Source of the DNA: Sindora glabra
Taxonomy: Eukaryota > Streptophyta > Magnoliopsida > Fabales > Fabaceae
DNA length: 64,000 nt
Direction: 5' to 3'
NCBI GenBank assembly: GCA_020226215.1
Contig: CM035232.1
Location: forward strand, 78,052,130 to 78,116,129
In this document: positions 1 through 11,295 of the stretch, in pieces
Layout: each line of letters opens with the position of its first letter
How positions within the stretch are numbered: the stretch's first letter is position 1
The notes under the pieces: model-generated
The model's database searches: none
What the model was told of the DNA's origin: nothing
What the model saw: only the letters and a program-made list of their open reading frames with translations
Position numbers and translations under genes: made by a program

Positions 1-1075
1 AAATTTCATCTTCCATAGGCTTCATAATTCATAAGAATCATTCTAATTTCATCAATTTAGCCAAATTCCAAACAAATCATACCAAATCTATACATACACC
101 ATTATGCCTCTAAAATCTTAGTGTGTACATCATGGTTTCTTGTTGTTTTTACACCAAACCAAAGCCATAGATCAACATAACAACATCCAAAACACCATTA
201 GACATGTTCAAATCATCCAAAACTCCATGGTCAACCACCTTTGACCACACCAACATCAAAATTTCAAGAAACTAAAAAGAGTACATTAAAGAGCTTTTAG
301 AGGAGAACATTTTTACCTCTTGATGCAACTTGAAAATCCTCACTTAGAACTCACCAAACTTGATCAAACTTGAGGCTTCTTCAATCTAAATACACCAATA
401 GATAGAGCTTGATGAGAGGAGCAACTTTGTCTTCTACACCTAAGCCTAATTCTCACTATTTTTGGGTGAAAAAACTAAAAGAAATTTTCTCTCTCTTCCT
501 TCTCTCTCTTGCACGTTTTTTGTGCTTTCATGGAGGTGGTCTACGGCTTGGAGAAGAAAGGAGAAGGAAGGAGAAGGAAGAAGAGTTTTCATGAAGTTTC
601 AAGGGTATTTTAATTCTTTTTCATCAATTAGTAAGGCTATTCTTGCCATTTTTCTTTAATAATGACACTTGTCATGTGTTTATTAGTCACACTTTATGGA
701 ATTACATACTACACCTCAAATTCTTGATTATTCATATTAGATCCCAAATTCTTGATTATTCACACTTTAAACACACCCGATTTTGCACTTTTGCAATTTA
801 GTCCATAAGGTTTCTGTCTGTTTAAAATTCCTTACACGTCAGACTTAGACAACTCCCATTTCTAGGATTTTCTATCTTCCTCTAATTATCTATACTGTTT
901 AGAAAAATTAATTCCTTTCCTATTACCTCTTTTCCTTTAAAATTTCGGTTACACTTATACTTAACTCCTTTCAACTTAAGATTCACCTACCAAGCTAATT
1001 CAAACGTACTCTTCATTTTTACAGCTTTAGAATTTAAAGATTCAAATAATAAAATTAAAAATTCAGGACATTACA
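1..1075 (-). mobile_element. LTR (partial), left arm of a head-to-head LTR pair
   Basis: On the minus strand this block starts at 1075 with TGTAATGTCC, a typical plant LTR start, and runs out of the window at base 1. Its reverse complement matches 1171-2236 along the whole length, at what looks like roughly 85-90 percent identity with small indels. For example, positions 1-60 pair with about 2175-2236, and 1021-1075 with 1171-1227. There is no gene in it; the short open frames around 409-659 are by-products of purine/pyrimidine-rich LTR sequence. The family is probably Ty3/gypsy, judged from the LTR style only, because no internal region of this copy is in the window. Confidence 0.7.
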
Positions 1076-1170
1076 TTTATAATCTATATAGATTTCACAA
1101 GTAGCCCCATAAAAATAATGTCTTTATATTTTTAAAGCATACACTATAACTATGAATTCCAAGTCATGAG
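1076..1170. other. Spacer between two head-to-head LTRs
   Basis: These 95 AT-rich bases separate the two TGTAATGTCC LTR starts at 1075 (minus) and 1171 (plus). They do not pair with each other and no coding sequence is visible. The spacer is either the original flanking DNA between two independent insertions or the loop of one palindromic rearrangement. Confidence 0.6.
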
Positions 1171-1706
1171 TGTAATGTCCTAAATTTTAAGTTCTATCAT
1201 TTGAATCTCTAAATTCTGAGGCTGTAGAAATGAAGGGCACGTTTAAATTAGCTTGGTATGTGAATTTCAAGTTGAAAGGTGTTAAGTGTAAGTGTAATCA
1301 AAATTTTGAAGGAAGGGAGCAATAGGAAAGGAATTAATTTCCCTAAATACTATAGATGATCAGAGGAGGTTAGAAAATCCTAGAAATAAAACTTGTCTAA
1401 GTCTAACAGTATATGAATTTTCAGACAGTCAGATAACCCTATGGATTATATTGCAAAGTACAAAATGAAGTGTGGGTTAAAGTGTAAATAATCAAGAATT
1501 TAGGGTCTAGTGTGTAATTCCATAAAGTGTGATCAATAGACACTTGATAAGTGTCATTTTTATAAATAAATTCCAAGAATAGCCTTACTAATTAGTAAGA
1601 AAGGACAAAAATGCCCTTGATAATTCAAGAAATGATCAAAATACCCTTGAATTGTTATGAAAGTTCTTCCTTCTCCTCCTTTCTTCTCCAAACCCGTGGA
1701 TGACTC

Positions 1707-1714
1707 TATAAAAG
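1707..1714 (+). promoter_or_regulatory. LTR TATA box
   Basis: TATAAAAG lies about 540 bp inside the LTR and is followed by a GA-rich leader, a normal position for the U3/R promoter of a plant LTR. The matching place in the opposite arm (around 525-540) reads CCATGAAAGC on the minus strand, so that copy has lost its TATA box. Confidence 0.55.
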
Positions 1715-2580
1715 CAAGCTTGAATGTGTGAGAGAGAGAAAGAAGAGAGAGAAATTTTTGTTGACCTTTTTCACCTAGAAATCTTAAGAATTAGGACTTG
1801 GTGTAGAAGAGAAGATTGCTCCTCTCATTGAGCTCTATCACATGGTGTGTTTAGATTGAAGAAATCTCAAGTTTGATCAAGTTTAGTGAACTTCAAGTTG
1901 GAAATTTCAAGTTGCTCCAAGAGGTAAATTTGTTTTCCTCTCAAAGCTCTTTAAGGTGCTCTTTTTAGTTTCTTGAAATTATGATGTTTGTGTGGTCAAA
2001 GGAAGGTTGACCATGGGGTTTGGGTGATTTAAGTATGTCTAATGATGTTTTGGATGTTGTTATGTTGATGTATGGCTTTAGTTTGGTGTAAAAACAATAA
2101 GAAATCATGATGTACAAAGTAAGGTTTTAAAGGCCTAATGGTGAATGTATGTGTATGGCATGTTTTGCTTGGAATTTAGCTAAATTAATGAAATTAGAAT
2201 GATTCTTGTGAATTATAGAGCCTATGGAAGGTGAAATTTTGAATTATGAAAGCTTGTGTGGAAACCTCACTTTGAAGTCTTAAAACCGTGAGAAGGAAAA
2301 AATAAGGAGGAAAGGAGTTTTAGCTATTTAATTGTGTTTTGGAAGGTTTGGAATGATGAGAAAGAATGACGGTGTTCTAATAGTTGCTATAATGTATATT
2401 TATGTGTAGAACAAGCAAAGAATTTGTAAAGAAATTATCAAGTGAGGGCGAAGGAATCATCATCATTAGAAGCTTTTAAAAAAGTAGCTAGCTTTATCCT
2501 TAAGCTCTATTTCATATTTATATGCTTTTCTGTATCTTATGTTATTGTATGGAATGTGTATAAAATTTTTGTGTGCGGTA

Positions 2581-2676
2581 CCTATAGTCCGAGTACCCCG
2601 GAAAGACAATGAAATGCTGTATGTAAGGCCTATAGCCTGAGTACCCCGGGAAGACAGTGAAATTATTGTGTATGAG
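2581..2676 (+). repeat. Two 48-bp direct repeats in the LTR
   Basis: Two adjacent units start with CCTATAG at 2581 and 2629. Both carry the GC-rich core GAGTACCCCGG followed by AAGACA. This is the most GC-rich spot of the LTR. Duplicated short modules of this kind are common in plant LTR U3/R regions and may be protein-binding sites, but nothing in the sequence shows this. Confidence 0.7.
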
Positions 2677-3833
2677 CCTTAGGTACGATTATCTGTGATG
2701 GCCATCTAGATATTTATATGAGTCTTTCAATGAGCTTGATGATTGCTGTGTGCGGTGCATGTTTCCTACAATGGTATTAGATGACAATGGTATGAAATAA
2801 TGTATTAAATGATTGATTAATTAATTTTGAAATATATGTTTTATTGGCTTAAGGATCTGGAATAGCTTAATGTGTTTTTCTTGCACTGGCTAGTTACTGG
2901 AAAACTTTGTTTCTTATGCTTTTATATTGTTTACTAATCATTCCAGGCGATGCTTCTAAAAGTCCTCCTAGCAAGGATTGAATATGGATGAGTTTGTTTA
3001 TGTAATGAGGATGTATATTATGTATGTTTTGTAAACTTGAATTATTGTATGATCATGTAAACTTTTCCTATGTTGTATGAGATATAAGAATTTGATGTAT
3101 TACGAGCTAGTTTGGAGTAGAAGGCATTTAGTATGCAATATGTGTGAAGTTGGAAATGACCAAATGAACAGTAGTCTCATAGGGCAGTGAGCTGAGTCTG
3201 TTTGCATGGATTTTTGACTGAGTTATGGTGCTCTAAAAATCATGATAAAATTCAGGAATGAACCTTACATACTCAATGTACATTGTGCCAAAATTAAGCT
3301 CAAAATGAGCTTATTTTTTATGAAATTGTGACACGTTTTGGACTGTCCTGTTCCCGTCACAGTGCTGAGTACCAGTTGTATATTGGCATTTTGAGGGATT
3401 AAATGGATGATTTTTTGTCTGAAAATTTTATGGCAAGCATGTTACATATTTATAAAGTTCCATACCAAATTTGAGCTTAATTTAATATGAATTACCCCCT
3501 GAATTAAGGGCCTACTTTTGGTGCTACGAATTCTGGACAGAACTAAAATGAGTCTACTTTGCTGTAAATTTTAAGAGACCAAATGATGTCTAAATAATGT
3601 AAAATTTTTACATGATGAATTCAATGAGTATAGGGTTCATGGGAACAAATTTTGTAATTTTTGGAGCTTTGGAGAGTAGTTTTTCACATTTTTCAATTTG
3701 GACTAAAAATTCTGAAAATGTGCAGAAAATTTCAGAAACTCAGAATTTGTAATATTTCGTTTCTCAGAATCCTAATTAAGCTCTATAAAGTCGAATTATG
3801 TAGTAATTACCTATTTAATAAGGAATTAAGATA

Positions 3834-4169
3834 TTAATAAGTAAGGGAGTTACAATGAGTGGGATAATTCATCTCATGTTTCTTTAATTGGCAAGATGCA
3901 TAGGCTCTTACTTCACCTTGTTGTATTAACACACATTCTAATCCCACTTTAGATATATCACAATACATTGTATATCCTTTTGCATTGTTAAGCAATGCTA
4001 ACATTGAGGTAAAAGTTAGATATTCTTTCAATCTTTGAAAACTCTTCTCAAAATTATCATTCCACACAAACTTTACTCCTTTACAAGTCAAATTGGTTAA
4101 TAATGCAGCTATTTCTAAAAAAGTCTTTTGCAAATCTACTATAATACCTAGCGAGCCTAAGAAAACCAC
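3834..4169 (-). pseudogene. Ty3/gypsy RT-RNase H fragment of element A
   Basis: A 111-residue open stretch reads like the RT C-terminus and RNase H start of plant chromoviruses. It opens with a FLGSLG block, then GVKFVW, then a degraded form of the YTDAS catalytic motif (YCDIS), followed by GLECVLIQQG and YASCQLKKHEMNYPTH. Identity to the family pattern is high, but several conserved residues have changed and the frame ends before the rest of RNase H and integrase. It is a relic, not an active enzyme. Confidence 0.85.
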
Positions 4170-4870
4170 GTATCTCTATCACTGAGGATGATTGCAGCCA
4201 TTTAAACACAACTTCAACCTTTTGAAGATCCATTTATATACCTTCTTATGATAAAACATGGCCTAGGAAATGCACTTTTTTCATCCAGAACTCGCACTTT
4301 GAGAATTTAGAGTACAACTTATGCTCCTTCAATGTTTGTAGTGTGATTCTTAAATACTACGCATGCTTTTCTACACTCTTAGAATATACTACGATATCAT
4401 CAATAAATATAACAATAAATTTATCTAAGAAAGATTTGAAAATATGATTCATTAAATCCATAATGCTATAAGAGTATTAGTCAATCCAAATGATATAACT
4501 AAGAACTCATAATAGTCATAACAAGTTCGAAATGCCATTTTCAAAAAATCCTCTTTTCGAATTTTGAATTGATGGTAACTCGATCAGAAGTCAATTTTTT
4601 AGAAATATCAAGATCCTTATATTTGATCAAATAAATGATCTACCCTTGGCAAGGGATACTTATTCTTAATGGTAACTTTATTCTATTATTGGTAATCAAT
4701 ACATAACCATAATGTGTCATCCTTCTTATTTACAAATAACATTGGTGCTCCCTATGGTGATGTACTAGGTTGCATAAAACCCTCATATATAAATCTTGTA
4801 ATCACTCTTTTAATTTCTTTAACTTTGTTGGGGCCATTCAATAAGGTGCTATAGAAATTAGGTCTACTCT
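4170..4870 (-). pseudogene. Ty3/gypsy reverse transcriptase remnant of element A
   Basis: Reading the minus strand through several frame breaks gives the core RT signature. Around 4380-4470 it translates to MDLMNHIFKSFLDKF followed by IDDIVVYS, the plant chromovirus YxDD block with Ile in the first position. Upstream pieces (4500-4850) still show degraded RT sequence. Multiple stops and frameshifts rule out function. Confidence 0.8.
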
Positions 4871-5138
4871 AAAATGGTTTTGACTATAACTTCAATTTCT
4901 CAATCCAATGGTAATCCCAATAGATCTTCCAAAAAAATCTTACAAAATTCCTTTACTATAGGAACTTCATCTATCCCACTTTTTCCTTTTCCACTTCTAT
5001 TACTGAAGTTTCCTACACAATACATCCTGTATCTACTAATTTTTGAACTTTCATACAAGACATGAAAGTGGGCATTCTTCCCTTCTTTTCACGCTGAAAA
5101 ATTTGAACTACCCTCCTCTCATGTCAATAAGTTATGGT

Positions 5139-5321
5139 CTAGTGATAAAAATCTACACAAGCATGATATCTTAATAACTTGTCCATCCCCAAAATTATAT
5201 CATAATCCATCATATCTAACATGATTAAATAAATCAAAGTTGGATGTTTATTTATCCATATTGTACAACCCTCAACACTATAGGTTGCAAGAATGACTTC
5301 TTTTATTATTGTAGTCACCAT
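5139..5321 (-). pseudogene. Ty3/gypsy aspartic protease remnant of element A
   Basis: A 60-residue open stretch ends with DYDIILGMDKLLRYHACVDF, the standard C-terminal block of plant chromovirus protease (D-I/V-ILGMDWL-YHA-VDC). The catalytic Asp region upstream is broken. It lies between gag and RT on the same strand, as expected. Confidence 0.8.
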
Positions 5322-5879
5322 TAAAGGCTTATTTAATCTACTTAATGGTTTTGAGAGTTTAAAACAAGCAACGCTTTTACTAGAAAGGTTTTAACTAATA
5401 TAGATGCTTGAGCCTCTTGCTGCGTCAAAGCAAACATTTTTGCTTAGGTCCTAGCTGGCCCTTTTTCCTGAATTCTTCTTATTTATCATCGTTGATAGTT
5501 TCACTACAATTTGTATTTTAAGTGGTTGCATATTGGGGGCTATAACATTGCTTCCTTGCTAAGTAATTGAGCACTCAAAAGCTTAAAACCCTGTCTATCC
5601 ATATCTAAAACAAGATCCACACTACCCATAATGACTAAGATTACATCAATGATAGCGAGTAGGTCTATTGGGTAGATTTAGGAATAAATAGGTCCTATTA
5701 AAAATCTAGGACCAACTTTAAATCTGTTATTGGGAGCTCTTCTCTAAAAACTTCTTCAAATTTGAAATTTGTTTCTTTCCATTTGCTCATTTTTAGTCAG
5801 CTTGTTCTGTGTAGTTACCACTTTCCCTGTGTCTCTACTACTTTCACCCTAAAATTTTATCTTCTTTTTTCTCGAACTT

Positions 5880-6700
5880 GCTTCTGTACTTTAGCTCTCC
5901 TTAGCTTGCAATTCTACTTTAATTGCCTGATCTAAGGCTTATTTATATGTTGTCCGATTAAAAACATCCACCCAATCATAGAAATAATCTTAAAGACCAA
6001 ATACAAATTAGTTCACCCTAACTTTCTCTATAAGCACTAAGTGTTTTGTATATCGAGACAACAAAGTAAACTGTATCATATTGAACTACTGTTATGGACC
6101 CTTAGGTTAACATTTAAAATTCACGAGTTTTTGCTTTTCAGATGGTTGGTAGTGAAAACCTATCTATCAATTCTGCTTGAAACAACCTCCAAGTAATAAG
6201 TTCATTGGTAGCAATTATAGGTTCAATATTATGAACGTGCTAAAAATAAGCTACATCTTTCAATTGATAACTAACCAATTCTATCATTATATTTTCACTA
6301 CACCCTAATAATCTACTAGTTCTTTCTATTTGATCCATGAATTGATAGAGATCCACTATTGGATCTATACCGTTATACTTTAGGGGGTTTAATTTTTTAA
6401 AATAATGCACCATCTGTAATCACTTTCTTAGAGACAATGTGGGAACCTATTACCTTGTTAATGGTGGGGCTAGAAGTGGAGCAAAAGGGTGCTAGTTTTA
6501 GGCCAAGACTCTTTCTAAAGTCTACTATACCATTGTAGCCCACACTAGAGCTTTGGGCTACTCTCGTTCTACCCTATGAAGGTTCTTTAGAGGTACCTTC
6601 ACAAAGGCATTATGCTTTGACAATTCTAAATGTTCTCAAGTATGCCTTTGGGGCATTTTAGCTTGAGTTTGTTTTTTTCCTAGCCATAATTCTATAAAAT
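5880..6700 (-). pseudogene. Ty3/gypsy gag remnant of element A
   Basis: No open frame survives, but the block lies between protease and primer-binding site. Short minus-strand translations recall the plant gypsy capsid region. I see no intact zinc knuckle. The call rests mainly on position, so gag identity is an inference. Confidence 0.55.
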
Positions 6701-6869
6701 AGCTTTAATTACCAAATATTACGTATCTAAAAGAGAAAAAAGTAAAAACAATACTTATTAAGCTTCATGAATCTACAGTGACTAACATATGTTCTTCCTT
6801 TAACCTTCTATAGTTTCCATAGTCTAGTTAGGTCCCTTCTTAACTTTATTATGAATGGTTACCTAGGAC

Positions 6870-6884
6870 CATGCTATGATACCA
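6870..6884 (-). other. Primer-binding site of element A
   Basis: The minus strand reads TGGTATCATAGCATG just after the LTR end. TGGTATCA-AGC matches the usual complement of the 3' end of initiator methionine tRNA (TGGTATCAGAGC) with one or two changes. It fixes the strand and the LTR boundary of element A. Confidence 0.75.
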
Positions 6885-7414
6885 ATTCTATCACAACCTG
6901 ATTCTCGGATATCATGATCAGTATAAAGACATCTAACCAGTATTAATATACTAATCAAATATCCTTACAAGCTTTTAAAACACCTTTGACTCACTTACTT
7001 TCTTAATTTCACTAAGAATATAAATAAGCATTTATAGAAAATAATATTGACTACACGTGTATATGGAAATTCAAAATATAATTTACATATGCTGAAGATA
7101 TTTATACAAGAGTGTGAAATTTTTAAAAACATAACTTCATACATATGTCACAACCCAATCCAATCGTGACCCGTGTGGATCCTGATACCTGATTTTTACA
7201 AACCTTAATACAATTCACTCTAATTTATTAAATAGAAATCTCTATATTTCCAGGGGGACTCAAAATTCATTTTAAATTTTATGAAAAAATGGATAAAATT
7301 TTTCCTATTTTTAGATGATTTTTAGAGCCACCTGCTCCATAATACAAAATTTATATATATTCTAGGATACAAAAGATATGACAATACCATATACATACAT
7401 AATACTACACAATT

Positions 7415-7419
<5 letters not shown>

Positions 7420-7458
<39 letters not shown>
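7420..7458. repeat. (TA)n microsatellite
   Basis: About 19 uninterrupted TA units inside the LTR of element A. Confidence 0.95.
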
Positions 7459-7462
<4 letters not shown>

Positions 7463-8079
7463 ATTCAGAAGCTAAATCATCATAATCTTCATCTTTAATT
7501 CTGATCCTAATCTAATTATCAAAATCCTTTGACAAGACAATCTTGATTCTCTATAGATGCAACAAGCTCAAATATGTTTATTTTAACTTAAAAGCATTTA
7601 AAATAAAATAAAGTGATTTGTGAGAACTAAATGAGCATATATCTTCCACTACCTTATGAAAGATCAATTTTATTTATATACATATGTAATAATCACAAGC
7701 TAATCATGTATTAAATTAGAAAACAATAGGAAGCCCATTTCCTAGATTCTTGCAAAATACACAATTAGCCTCAAATTGGGAATTCACTTACATACAACTT
7801 AGATTTCGTGTCTTACATCATAGAATATAGTAATCTCAATTATTTGTTGGTATACGATACCCTTATTATATCTCACACTACCTATTTCAAGTAGCCAACA
7901 CTTTTGCAAACAATCATTTAGGCTCAAACACAAATGCATTATTACATTCAACTCAATTTGAATAGTCATCAAACATTTAGATATCCTTCAAGCCCAATTG
8001 CAATCAAATCACCACAATTACATTAAACAAAAGTATTCAAAAATAACTAGATTTTCCATTTCACGACACAGTGAGAATT

Positions 8080-8105
8080 TATATATATATATATATATAT
8101 ATATA
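8080..8105. repeat. (TA)n microsatellite
   Basis: About 13 TA units inside the same LTR. Confidence 0.95.
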
Positions 8106-10664
8106 ATAAAAATGAGCATCTAGCTTTATATACTTCATAAGCTATTTGCTAGAAAATTTTCATTCGACTTTTACATTATCACCCCCATCACATTTCTCAT
8201 TTAAAATGCCACTCATGGCATAATCCACAATATCATAAATTCTCTAAAGCTTAGCTCTACTTATCACAAATTCAATGCATATTTCAATGCAAATTGTTAT
8301 TTTACCATCATAGGTAATTTTAAAGTACATATATATCAACATTGCCATGCACACTTGCTTAGCCATAACATTCAATCACATCAGAATACATTTCACTCTA
8401 CACTTTCCGACAAGCATATGATCATGTAAACTTAATCATGGCATAAATTGTATCATCAATAAGCATATAAACTATAATATTTAGTCATTATTTTACCAAA
8501 TTATTAATTGAGGTGAGATATATACTCACCTAAAATTGTCCTTCCACTATTGGAAGTTCCAAAACATCTAGTTTCATCTTTTCATCCTTTATTCATATTT
8601 CACAATTTATAAAGATAAATTTATTTATAAGTAGATAAACACTTCTTATTTTCTTTCCTAATTATCTTAATTCCAGTTCCAAATCATGATATACTAACAA
8701 TCTAAATCATTAGCTTCCTTATTTTTGCAAGGTTAACTCATAAAATCAAAATATGTTATTATATAGTAATCCTAAATATAACTTCTATAGGTAAGAAATT
8801 ACAATTTAAAGCTCTTGAGAGAAGCCATTCCTATCACTATACAAAATTATACACCTATCTCCTTATATTTTATCTTTTTGTAAAGAACTAGAAAATCATT
8901 TTTATTAAGAATTCTCATTTTGATGATATAATTATATTCTAAATATACTAATTTAATACTTTCGATCATAAAATCTTTATTTTATCAATACTATATCAAT
9001 TATCCAAAAAAAGATGACAAAATGAGAGTTTTCTAAATCATGTTCAAATCATAAAAATATTGGGATATAATACTTTGAGAATACTTTAATCATATTATTT
9101 TAGCATTCTATATCAAAAACTCTTATTTTTCAAAATCATCAATATGTATTTGAATTTACTCACAACATATTTTTTCGAAATATATAATCACTGTTGACAA
9201 TATTATAATACTTTATAATGGTTCTATTCTTATTGTTTAAACATTTCATAGCATAATATATATATAAGCATTTTCACAAGTATCAGTATATATTCAAAAT
9301 ACCCATAAATGATTTTCTTACTAGATCATGCATGATTCTTTCAAAATAATAGTATACAATGCTCCATATACATTTTAATCATCTTATTTTAACATCTTAT
9401 AATATAAAATTCTTATTTTTCCAAGCTATTATCATTTGTCTTAGATAAGCATAAAATGTGTTTTTCTAAGATAGCTTCAAACACCTAACATTAATACAAT
9501 GGATGATATAAAAAGATCCCAATCATGCTATTTTAACATTCTATAGCATCGAAATCCCATCTTTCAAAGATATTCCTAATTTTCTGAAAATATATAAAAA
9601 AAATTTCTTGGATTAGGCATTAAAACGTCAAAAATATAAAAATTTTATGATATAAATATGCTCACCTACATCTGAAGTGCTCAAACAAAGCTTGCCATTG
9701 GTTAGATCATGTTAAAACACTGGCAAAACAAAGCACAACGATAGCTCTATGACGCTAGATTAACACTGCATTTCACAGCCTTTATCATATCACCAATTAT
9801 TGTTATGACCAAGAAAGGATGATGCCATCTCCATGGCATTTGGTGGTGCCAAAATTGAAGAAGGAAATAGATGGGAGAAGCACCGAAAAGAAAAACTTTT
9901 ACTGCCATGGTTCATATCTCGTCGTACAACACTACCCGACCGGATGCTCAACAAGAGAACCCTCGCAATGGAGACTTCTTGCAGCGGTTTGTCAAACATT
10001 GAAAGAAAGTAAGGTAGTGTGAAGAGAAAGGTAGTGAAAAGGAGAGAGAAAGGAAGGTAGCCTTGATAAGAAAGAGAAGGGGTATTGAGAAAATATAAAA
10101 ATAGGGGAGAGAGAAATTACAAAAAAGTGAGCTATGGGTAATGATTCTATGCATTACAGTGCACAATAAACCCATACTCCCCTTTTCTCTCATCCATCCA
10201 TTCTTATTATAAAGTATCCTAGCCATTCATGTCATAAAAATTGTTTTACTTAAAATCCTACCTCATGTATTTTCAATCTTCCCTTAATACATCCATATAA
10301 ATGTATGTATTTGTAATAACTTAATAAATTTAAAAGTCCTAAAATAATTATTTCAAATCTCCATAATTCCTAAAAATAATTTATCAAATATAAATAAATT
10401 ATTTCATAAATCCTTGCGCCCATGTTCACTAAAAATATTTTCAACTTATGAGAAATTTCTTGAAAAAATGGCTATATAAAAATAAATAAATTTTGACTAT
10501 TAACATTGATATCATGTTAATATTCTAGAATTTTTTAATAAAAAAAATAAATTTAAAATCAAATATTAAATAAATAAATAAAATAAATATTCACAAGCAT
10601 TGAAATTCATAAAATTTGAAATATTTTAAAATTTATAAAACCTTAAATATTAACGAGTATTACA

Positions 10665-11279
10665 CACATGATCTCCTAACTTTCATATTGAGAGTTACAT
10701 TTCTTTTTTACTTCCTTTGATATTGTATTCTATATTATTTGAGTTATAAATTCAAAAGTTGAAACTTATCAATCTTAAATGTAAATTAAAACACCCCACA
10801 ACACTAAAAGGTCACAATATATGTTCTCATTATTAATATGGAAGGCAAAATTATTCAAATGAGCTCATACACATAGCAAGATACATATAACTTATATATT
10901 CATCAAACTTTCTTAAGGCATAAACATGTAAAATTAAATCAATCATTTAGTTCATTTACTAAATTAAATTATCAATATATATTCTCTCTTGTACTAAAAT
11001 AGTTACATTAAGTACTCGTAATAAAAATATTAAGAAATAGAAAAATGATAATAAATTTAATGGTAGAAAAGTGCTTATTTGATTATCCTCGACTGCCTAT
11101 AGGAAAAGTGGCCTATAGAGAGTTTAGTATATGAAAGGCAAATGATAAATCTATCCATGCCATTTTTTTATTGTCACCAGTCCACTATTAGGCTTAATGT
11201 CCTCAAACCATTCATTTAGATAGTTAGAAAATTCTATTCCATGATTTTAATCACAATGCACCATCAAGCCTTAGATTAT
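10665..11279 (-). mobile_element. Internal 5' remnant of Ty3/gypsy element B
   Basis: This stretch lies between the primer-binding site of element B (11280-11292) and the point where element A inserted (10664). It should be the untranslated leader and gag start of B. No recognisable gag motif is readable. The rest of B is not seen in this window. Confidence 0.45.
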
Positions 11280-11292
11280 TCTCCAATACCAA
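11280..11292 (-). other. Primer-binding site of element B
   Basis: The minus strand reads TTGGTATTGGAG directly after the LTR, a worn version of the initiator methionine tRNA complement TGGTATCAGAG. Its place mirrors that in element A. Confidence 0.5.
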
Positions 11293-11295
11293 CTT

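Larger units (their letters stand above)
1171..3833 (+). mobile_element. LTR-like block, right arm of the head-to-head pair
   Basis: Begins with TGTAATGTCC at 1171 and reads as one long non-coding LTR: an AT-rich U3, a TATA box near 1707, a CT/GA-rich leader after it, and a pair of 48-bp direct repeats at 2581-2676. No primer-binding site (TGGTATC-type) or gag follows, so it is a solo or truncated LTR. The right boundary is set only by where a broken Ty3/gypsy RNase H frame begins on the opposite strand (3834), and the true end could be some tens of bases earlier. Confidence 0.6.
3834..10664 (-). mobile_element. Ty3/gypsy element A (Tekay-like), 3'-truncated
   Basis: On the minus strand this reads 5' LTR (10664 to about 6889), primer-binding site (about 6884-6870), gag (about 6.7-5.9 kb), protease (about 5.3-5.1 kb), reverse transcriptase (about 4.9-4.2 kb) and the start of RNase H (4169-3834). 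The order fits Ty3/gypsy chromoviruses of Tekay/Del type. Integrase and the 3' LTR are missing: the RNase H frame ends abruptly where the plus-strand LTR block begins. All coding parts carry stops and frameshifts. It sits inside a related minus-strand element whose LTR starts at 12971. Confidence 0.8.
6889..10664 (-). mobile_element. 5' LTR of element A
   Basis: Starts on the minus strand with TGTAATACTC at 10664 and ends with GGTTGTGATA next to the primer-binding site, so it is about 3.8 kb, long but normal for Tekay-like elements. It holds two (TA)n arrays and a region near 9790-10250 with small open frames on both strands. The frames look like LTR leader sequence rather than genes: they overlap each other and show no domain. 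The end of this LTR closely resembles that of the solo LTR at 47009-50376. Confidence 0.7.

Noticed and set aside
409..659. Overlapping plus-strand frames of 61 and 65 codons
   Set aside because: They lie inside an LTR, consist of low-complexity purine/pyrimidine sequence, and the matching arm does not keep the frame.
9790..10226. Three open frames of 67-92 codons on both strands
   Set aside because: They overlap in opposite directions inside the LTR of element A and show no domain or codon pattern; leader sequence of an LTR explains them.
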